DNA of 28,617 nt. Source: Bacteroidales bacterium (lineage in GTDB: Bacteria > Bacteroidota > Bacteroidia > Bacteroidales > Bacteroidaceae). The translations under genes and the position numbers were made by a program. The stretch lies in assembly GCA_004552155.1 (NCBI GenBank), contig SFPF01000053.1:1-28617 (forward strand). Reading direction: 5' to 3'. The notes beneath the pieces were generated by a model. That model did not search any database. It worked only from the letters and a program-made list of their open reading frames with translations, and was not told the origin of the DNA. Of this stretch, positions 24,396 through 28,617 are shown one piece after another; within the stretch, counting starts at the first letter, position 1, and every line of letters begins with the position of its first letter.

Positions 24396-25541
24396 TTATT
24401 CTTTTCTCAAAGTTATGATTTCGTAGGCGGGCCATGCGCCGAGGCGATAAGGCACGCTGCCGCCGATGCCGGTAGACACGTAGAGGCGGCTGTCGCCTTC
24501 GGTGTAAAGCCCTGCCCAATGCGGCATCGTGAGGGCGGCGGGCGAGAAATTGCCAAAGCGCAACTGCCAAGCGTGGGTGTGTCCCGAGAGTGTAAGGCCT
24601 ACCTGCTTGTTGCGCGACACTTCGCTTGCCCAATGGTACGGGTCGTGGGAGAGCAACACGACAGCGGCGTTTTGCGGCACGCCTTTAAGGGTTTTTGGAA
24701 GGTCGGCCAAAGCGGGGTGGGGCGCTTTGCCTCCGTTCTCTACGCCAGCAATATAGAGCCGTTCGCCTTTTCTGCTGATTGCGAGATGTTCGTTGCGGAG
24801 CACTTGCCAGCCGCATTGCTGTTCAAACGAGATGATTTGCGAGCAATGGTAATTTTTTTCGAGTTCGCTTTGACGGGCGTTGTAGATGCAATAATCATGA
24901 TTGCCGAGCACGGCCACCACGCCGTCGCGCGCTTTCAGTTGCGCAAGGATAGCGGCATAGGGATGCACTTCCGTGGAATTGACATTGACCAAATCGCCCG
25001 TGAACACGATGAGGTCGGCGTGTTCCTCGTTGATGCGCTGCACCACCTTTTCCACAAATCCCGTATGACCGTTGTAAGTGCCGAGATGAAGGTCGGAAAT
25101 CTGTATGATGCGGTAACCGTCGAAAGCAGCGGGCAGGTTCTTGACGGGGATTTCTATTTCGTTTTTCTTCAAAATATGCGTGCCGAAGGCAACGCCGAAC
25201 ACCTGCGCCGCAAACACGAGCAGTGCGAGCGTAATAGGCGGATACAAACGCCTTTTCCACTTTTTGCGCAGCAGCCATGCCGCCAAAAGCGACAGGGTAT
25301 CGAAGATGAGGAAAACGACCTTAGGGATAAAGAAGCACGTGAGCAGGATAAAGAACGCTTGCATGCAGATGCTGCTGCGTCCCGCCACGAAAAGCAGGAG
25401 CGTAATGGCGGTGAGCAGCGTGGGCAAAAAAACGCAGAACGAACTAATTACGTTCGTTCCGCGCGTATATCTTTGCCAAATATATATGTCCGGCAAGAGA
25501 GAGAGGAGTATCAGAGACAAAAACATCAATATCATTGGCAC
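24396..25541 (-). CDS. Membrane-anchored metallophosphoesterase
   Basis: Protein of about 380 residues: about four N-terminal membrane helices (residues about 1-120, ending at the KKWKRRLYPPI loop and a last helix), then a calcineurin-like phosphoesterase domain. Metal-site motifs in order are QISDLHLG, VFTGDLVN, VLGNHDY, LLSHDP and LSGHTHAWQ, the full dimetal set. The layout resembles YkuE-type or UDP-diacylglucosamine-hydrolase-like phosphoesterases of Bacteroidota; the substrate is unknown. The product likely faces the periplasm or cytoplasm depending on helix count. It follows the CNNM gene by 18 bases and precedes folD by 23, so the three are probably cotranscribed. The start may be codon 1 or the methionine at codon 3. 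Confidence 0.88.
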   Translation of the reverse strand: MPMILMFLSLILLSLLPDIYIWQRYTRGTNVISSFCVFLPTLLTAITLLLFVAGRSSICMQAFFILLTCFFIPKVVFLIFDTLSLLAAWLLRKKWKRRLYPPITLALLVFAAQVFGVAFGTHILKKNEIEIPVKNLPAAFDGYRIIQISDLHLGTYNGHTGFVEKVVQRINEEHADLIVFTGDLVNVNSTEVHPYAAILAQLKARDGVVAVLGNHDYCIYNARQSELEKNYHCSQIISFEQQCGWQVLRNEHLAISRKGERLYIAGVENGGKAPHPALADLPKTLKGVPQNAAVVLLSHDPYHWASEVSRNKQVGLTLSGHTHAWQLRFGNFSPAALTMPHWAGLYTEGDSRLYVSTGIGGSVPYRLGAWPAYEIITLRKE

Positions 25542-25559
25542 TGCTTTTTGTTGATCCGT

Positions 25560-26600
25560 CTACATCTTGTTATGTTCCTGCTGTTCTTGCCATTTCTCGC
25601 GGGCCAGTTCCTGCATATCGGTCACCGTGTCTTTTTCGTCTACGATTTCTGTGCCGAGCATGGTTTCAATCACATCTTCCATGGTGACAATGCCTCGGAA
25701 ACAGCCGTATTCGTCGATGATGACGGAGATGTGTTCTTTTTTCGCCAAGAGTTCCTCCCAGATCTTCGACACAGAGTCTGTTTCCTGGAAAGTAAGTATC
25801 GGGCGCACTATTTCAGAGAGACGCGTGTCAAAGCGGTCTTCCGAGAGTTTTTCGAGAATTGTTTGGCGCAATACGTAACCCTTTATGAAGTCATCGTTCT
25901 CTTCGTTGAACACTGGGATACGCGAGTACGTGCGATAGGCATCGTTTTTATAGAATTCGGAGAGCGTCATGTTTTCCTCGGCCATTTCCACCACGGAACT
26001 TGGGGTCATGATGTCGCGTGCCGTGATGTCGTCGAGTTTCAGCAGGTGCTGGATCATGCTGTTCTCTTTCTTTTCCAAAACTCCTTCTTCCGCGCCGACG
26101 GTCACAATGGCAGAAACCTCCTCGCGGCTCACGGAAAGCGGTTGCTTCTTGGTGGAAATGATGTTTGTAATCAGTTCCGAGAGCACCACAAAGGGGTAGG
26201 TGAGGAACACCAGAGTGCGGATGATGCGCGTGCTGGGCAGAGCGAGTTGCCGCCAGTAGGTAGCGCCGATGGTCTTCGGGATAATTTCGGAAGCCACAAG
26301 GATAAGCAGCGTGAGCACGGCGGAGGTTACGCCGAACCACTCGTTGCCGAACACCTTGTCGCTCTGTGCGCCCACTCCGGCCGCGCCGACAGTGTGGGCA
26401 ATGGTGTTGAGCGTCAGGATTGCGGAGATCGGGCGGTCGATGTCCTGCTTGTAGCGTTTGAGTAAGTGTGCAACGGATTTTCCCTCGCTTTCTTTCGCCG
26501 AGATAAAAGACATCGGCGTGGAAAGAAGCACGGCTTCAAGAATAGAGCAGAGGAAAGAAATAAAAATTGCAGAGAAGAGATAGAGGAGTAATAGCCCCAT
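25560..26600 (-). CDS. CNNM/hemolysin C-like transporter with CBS pair
   Basis: Inner-membrane protein of 346 residues. The DUF21/CNNM membrane domain (about 1-170) has MGLLLLYLFSAIFISFLCSI, SEIIPKTIGATYW and TYPFVVLSELI. It is followed by a tandem CBS module (about 195-315) with DIMTPSSVVEM, YSRIPVFNEENDDFIKGYVL and VIIDEYGCFRGIVTMEDVIE. Related proteins move or sense magnesium or cobalt (CorC, YhdP, CNNM); the name hemolysin is historical. The large CorC C-terminal FAD-like domain is absent. The Bacteroidota -7 box at 26764-26771 probably drives it through a leader of about 150 bases. It heads the CNNM, phosphoesterase, folD unit. Confidence 0.9.
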   Translation of the reverse strand: MGLLLLYLFSAIFISFLCSILEAVLLSTPMSFISAKESEGKSVAHLLKRYKQDIDRPISAILTLNTIAHTVGAAGVGAQSDKVFGNEWFGVTSAVLTLLILVASEIIPKTIGATYWRQLALPSTRIIRTLVFLTYPFVVLSELITNIISTKKQPLSVSREEVSAIVTVGAEEGVLEKKENSMIQHLLKLDDITARDIMTPSSVVEMAEENMTLSEFYKNDAYRTYSRIPVFNEENDDFIKGYVLRQTILEKLSEDRFDTRLSEIVRPILTFQETDSVSKIWEELLAKKEHISVIIDEYGCFRGIVTMEDVIETMLGTEIVDEKDTVTDMQELAREKWQEQQEHNKM

Positions 26601-26642
26601 GGATAATTGGATAAGTGAAACAATATCCGTCCGTAAGTGTTT

Positions 26643-26679
26643 GGCTTTCAGAAAAGAGATTGCTTGTTATTTGAAAGCC
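26643..26679 (-). other. Hairpin in the leader of the CNNM gene
   Basis: GGCTTTCA (26643-26650) and TGAAAGCC (26672-26679) form an 8-bp stem with a 21-base loop in the untranslated leader. There is no T-run long enough for a terminator. It could be a regulatory leader structure; no known riboswitch class is recognisable. Confidence 0.4.
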
Positions 26680-26763
26680 CGGATGCTCTTTTAAGTCTAT
26701 TGTGAGCGTTGCGGCATGCCGTTAATCATCAGTTAAGATGCAGCAAGTTTCATTTTCAAGGCA

Positions 26764-26771
26764 CAAAGTTA
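26764..26771 (-). promoter_or_regulatory. Bacteroidota -7 box for the CNNM gene
   Basis: TAACTTTG on the minus strand (TAnnTTTG), downstream of the Dabb stop and 164 bases before the CNNM ATG. No clear TTTG is found at -33. Confidence 0.55.
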
Positions 26772-26834
26772 GTGATTTCTCTGTGTATTTTGGTTATTCT
26801 CTGCCTATTAAATTATTATTTCGTTGTTTTAGCC

Positions 26835-27140
26835 TCATTCTTCAAAGTCAAGGCAGACGCGCTGCACGGTGTAGGGGCGGATCTTCGTATCAGCCACGGT
26901 CACATGTGCGGGGTGTGTTGCATAGGCTTTGAGTGCTTCGGGGCTTTCGAGCGTGGAATCAAGCATCACGTCGCAATTCGACGAGTCGAGACGGCCGTCA
27001 ATGTTTACTTTAATGCTTACGAGTCCGTCTATTTTGCCTTGCAGGCTTTCGAGTCCCGCTTTGATTTCTCTTTTCACCTGTTCTTTCTTTTCATCGGTGA
27101 GTTCAGGGTTCAATGTCCAAAGGATAATGTGTTTTATCAT
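26835..27140 (-). CDS. Dabb (stress-responsive alpha/beta-barrel) family protein
   Basis: Small cytoplasmic protein of 101 residues matching the Dabb family, a dimeric ferredoxin-like barrel fold. Typical are the start MIKHIILWTLNPELTDEKKE with the conserved His4, the amphipathic helix KREIKAGLESLQGKIDG, then DVMLDSTLESPEALKAYATH and HPAHVTVADTKIRPYT. The function of the bacterial members is mostly unknown; some are linked to stress or salt responses. The start is 15 bases after the stop of the chimeric ORF upstream, so in the real genome it likely followed another gene on this strand. No defect is seen. Confidence 0.9.
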   Translation of the reverse strand: MIKHIILWTLNPELTDEKKEQVKREIKAGLESLQGKIDGLVSIKVNIDGRLDSSNCDVMLDSTLESPEALKAYATHPAHVTVADTKIRPYTVQRVCLDFEE

Positions 27141-27155
27141 GATTGAAATATTTTA

Positions 27156-27584
27156 TTATTTGATACAATGTTCTTTCTTGTAGTCGTTGAATTGTTCGCG
27201 GTTGCCGTTGAACACGTTGATGTCTACGTCGCCCGTGTCCGCCTGACCAACGGCTATGAAGTCACCGCATACAAATGGAGTGAAAACTTTTGTCTTTAAT
27301 CCTGTCTGACGACACATGTCTGCTACATAAATACAGTTCATAACAGTTGCCAACATTCCGATCTGATCCGCTTTGGTACGATCCATATGCTCGCTGGTGC
27401 GACCTCTCCAGAAATTTCCTCCGCCAATGACAATGGCAACCTGAACACCAGAGTCAACGACTTCCTTAATCTGCCTTGCAACATCAATACAAGTTGCTTC
27501 ATCAAAACCTCTTTTATTCGGTCCTGCTAGTGCTTCTCCACTTAATTTTAAGAGGATTCTCTTCATGTCTTTTATATCTTTCAT
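27156..27584 (-). CDS. pyrH: Chimeric ORF: N-terminal half of clostridial-type UMP kinase joined to a Bacteroidales C-terminal tail
   Basis: Residues 1 to about 109 match UMP kinase (PyrH), which phosphorylates UMP for pyrimidine nucleotide synthesis: KRILLKLSGEALAG, VAIVIGGGNFWRGR, DQIGMLATVMNC, then KTKVFTPFVCGDF. The rest of PyrH (the TDT and RRAI-type half) is absent. From about 27258 the text becomes GQADTGDVDINVFNGNREQ, whose base composition fits the Bacteroidales side and which ends 15 bases before the Dabb gene. I do not recognise the tail's family. The start at 27584 is favoured by an AGGTG ribosome site just upstream, unlike any gene in the first 27 kb. I read the ORF as an assembly chimera, not a functional kinase. 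Confidence 0.8.
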   Translation of the reverse strand: MKDIKDMKRILLKLSGEALAGPNKRGFDEATCIDVARQIKEVVDSGVQVAIVIGGGNFWRGRTSEHMDRTKADQIGMLATVMNCIYVADMCRQTGLKTKVFTPFVCGDFIAVGQADTGDVDINVFNGNREQFNDYKKEHCIK

Positions 27585-27614
27585 CTTACACCTCATCTAG
27601 ATTCATTATTATCG

Positions 27615-27643
27615 ATTATACCACAAACACCCAGAACAATCTA
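27615..27643 (-). promoter_or_regulatory. Extended -10 promoter for the pyrH fragment
   Basis: On the minus strand TGGTATAAT (TATAAT at 27615-27620) is an extended -10 of the sigma-70/sigma-A type. The -35 region 17 bases upstream (TAGATT) is weak. This promoter style fits Firmicutes, not Bacteroidota. Confidence 0.55.
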
Positions 27644-27644
27644 G

Positions 27645-27755
27645 TATACCCGTATTACGTTTGAAATTTTTTCAACAAGGGGCATGGTTTTTAAAATAGT
27701 AAGATTTGTTTTTGATGAAGAAAGAAAAGCACGTCAGAGAGAAGTAGGTGAATAA
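27645..27755 (+). CDS. C-terminal fragment of an unidentified protein preceding cheB
   Basis: Open in one frame from a stop at 27642-27644 and ending ...FKIVRFVFDEERKARQREVGE with TAA at 27753-27755, one base before the cheB ATG. The charged ending and its place before cheB suggest the tail of a flagellar PilZ/YcgR-type brake protein, as in motile Lachnospiraceae. That is inference from gene order; the sequence is too short to prove it. No upstream start exists, so the gene is cut, which points to another join near 27.6 kb. Confidence 0.35.
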   Translation, partial: YTRITFEIFSTRGMVFKIVRFVFDEERKARQREVGE

Positions 27756-27756
27756 A

Positions 27757-28425
27757 ATGAAAAAAAATATTCTGGTCGTTGATGATTCTGCACTTATGAG
27801 AAGAGTAGAGTGTGATATAATCAATTCAGACAATAATTTTCAAGCAACGGACGTTTGCAGAGATGGTTTGGAAGCATACGAAAAAATAAAAAGTACAAAG
27901 TATGACGGAGTTGTTCTCGATGTAAATATGCCGCGCATGGATGGTCTACAGCTGCTCGAAAAGTTACAAAAAGAAAGCATCAAGGCAAATGTTGTTATGG
28001 TTAGTACGCTGACAAGCAAGGATGCAGATACAACTATTATGGCACTTGAACTTGGTGCAATTGATTTTGTGACAAAGCCGAACAATATAATAGAGGCAAA
28101 GGGACAGGAATTTAAAAATAGCTTATTATCAGTGTTAAGTGCAGCTCTTCGTATGAGAAGGAGTACACCTGCTTTAAATTCATGCAACAGCAGAACCGTT
28201 GCTGCTGCAAAACCGGCTAAACCAATTAAAAGACTTAAGCCAACCGGAAAAAATAAGCTGGTCGCATTAGCCTGTTCCACAGGAGGCCCTAAAGCATTAC
28301 AAAGTGTTATACCATATCTTCCTAAAAACCTCAATGCTCCGATAGTACTGGTTCAACATATGCCGGCAGGTTTTACCAAATCAATGGCCGTCAGGCGAAT
28401 GCGATGGACTTTGATGATCTCCTGA
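27757..28425 (+). CDS. cheB: Chemotaxis protein-glutamate methylesterase CheB, truncated
   Basis: Two-domain chemotaxis adaptation enzyme that removes methyl groups from receptors when phosphorylated. The receiver domain is residues 1-125: Asp9/Asp10 in VVDDSALMRR, phospho-acceptor Asp55 in VVLDVNMPRMDG and Lys107 in DFVTKP. A linker rich in Ala/Lys/Pro leads to the methylesterase domain, LVALACSTGGPKAL with Ser174 and VQHMPAGFTKSMA with His201. The third catalytic residue and the remaining C-terminal part are missing. After 28389 the sequence becomes helicase-like, and the residues to the stop at 28425 are out-of-frame filler. A GTAGGTG ribosome site supports ATG 27757. Flagellar chemotaxis does not fit the rest of this Prevotella-like contig. 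Confidence 0.88.
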   Translation: MKKNILVVDDSALMRRVECDIINSDNNFQATDVCRDGLEAYEKIKSTKYDGVVLDVNMPRMDGLQLLEKLQKESIKANVVMVSTLTSKDADTTIMALELGAIDFVTKPNNIIEAKGQEFKNSLLSVLSAALRMRRSTPALNSCNSRTVAAAKPAKPIKRLKPTGKNKLVALACSTGGPKALQSVIPYLPKNLNAPIVLVQHMPAGFTKSMAVRRMRWTLMIS

Positions 28426-28617
28426 TGCTTACTTTCCAGCTTTTCAGAGATCACGAGGAAATCAGACAGAAGTATGCCGGCAGGTTCGATTATATCCTGG
28501 TGGATGAGTATCAGGATACCAACCATGTGCAGATGTCTATCGTGATGCAGCTCTGTAAGGAAAAATTGCGTGTCTGTGCCGTGGGTGATGATTCGCAGAG
28601 TATCTATAGCTTCCGTG
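28389..28617 (+). CDS. Fragment of a second UvrD/PcrA-type helicase (both ends missing)
   Basis: In frame from RQANAMDFDDLLMLTFQLF through DYILVDEYQDTNHVQ (motif II) to VGDDSQSIYSFR (motif III) at the window edge. It covers the same region as residues of the complete uvrD gene at 20596 but differs clearly in sequence, so it is not a copy of it. Its base composition is less A+T-rich than cheB. It begins immediately where CheB similarity ends, so it is probably a third source in the chimera, or an alternative path through conserved helicase sequence. Confidence 0.82.

Noticed and set aside
24366..26465. Long plus-strand open frame of about 700 codons opposite folD, phosphoesterase and CNNM genes
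   Set aside because: It runs antisense to three well-supported genes, has His/Arg-rich low-similarity text and no domain; it is a shadow of GC-rich codon use.
27757..28425. Chemotaxis system as a trait of the main organism
   Set aside because: Composition, ribosome site and promoter differ from the rest, and both flanks are chimeric joins.

Overview
The window reads as a metagenome-type contig from a Bacteroidales bacterium, most likely Prevotella-like. Supporting signs are Bacteroidota promoter boxes (TTTG, about 19 nt, then TAnnTTTG) upstream of galE, the phosphate transporter and both tRNAs; an absence of obvious Shine-Dalgarno sites; and typical family content (DUF5063, a phosphate transporter with a PhoU-like tail, TamB, NspC, a CNNM-type transporter). 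From about 27.26 kb to the right edge the sequence changes character. An A+T-rich stretch with a TATAAT promoter and an AGGTG ribosome site carries the front half of a clostridial-type pyrH and a truncated cheB. The last 229 bases are a piece of a second UvrD/PcrA-type helicase. I read the right end as a chimera of at least two sources.

Layout. From 1 to 17.4 kb every gene is on the minus strand. In order of transcription: phosphate transporter, HisC-like aminotransferase, galE, nspC, OPT-family transporter, tamB, dnaG (ATGA overlap with tamB), DUF5063 protein, DEDD 3'-5' exonuclease, RlmI-like methyltransferase, lrgA and lrgB. From 17.9 to 23.0 kb the plus strand carries a secreted CMD-cupin protein split by a 63-bp repeat, an AraC-type regulator, a small lipoprotein, uvrD/pcrA and tRNA-Pro. 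From 23.3 to 27.1 kb the minus strand carries tRNA-His, folD, a membrane metallophosphoesterase, a CNNM/CBS protein and a Dabb protein.

Two things stand out. First, the intergenic DNA holds a family of structured repeats. Hairpins with arms of 8-bp units (GTARACRA type) occur at 1.85, 2.58, 13.8 and 20.4 kb. A 63-bp element occurs in the loop of the 20.4-kb copy and again inside the CMD-cupin gene. A 370-bp element with 27-bp terminal inverted repeats lies at 14.8 kb. A heptad-repeat ORF with an internal stop lies at 17.5 kb. The hairpin loops and the 63-bp element share a TGTnnTGCAA start, which suggests one related family.

Second, many long minus-strand genes and uvrD are missing short internal segments, usually with a frameshift and often exactly where the family is most conserved. 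With a dozen or so such sites, assembly error (collapse or mis-joining at sequence shared between strains) is more likely than true pseudogenes. The frameshifted genes are therefore annotated as single disrupted genes.
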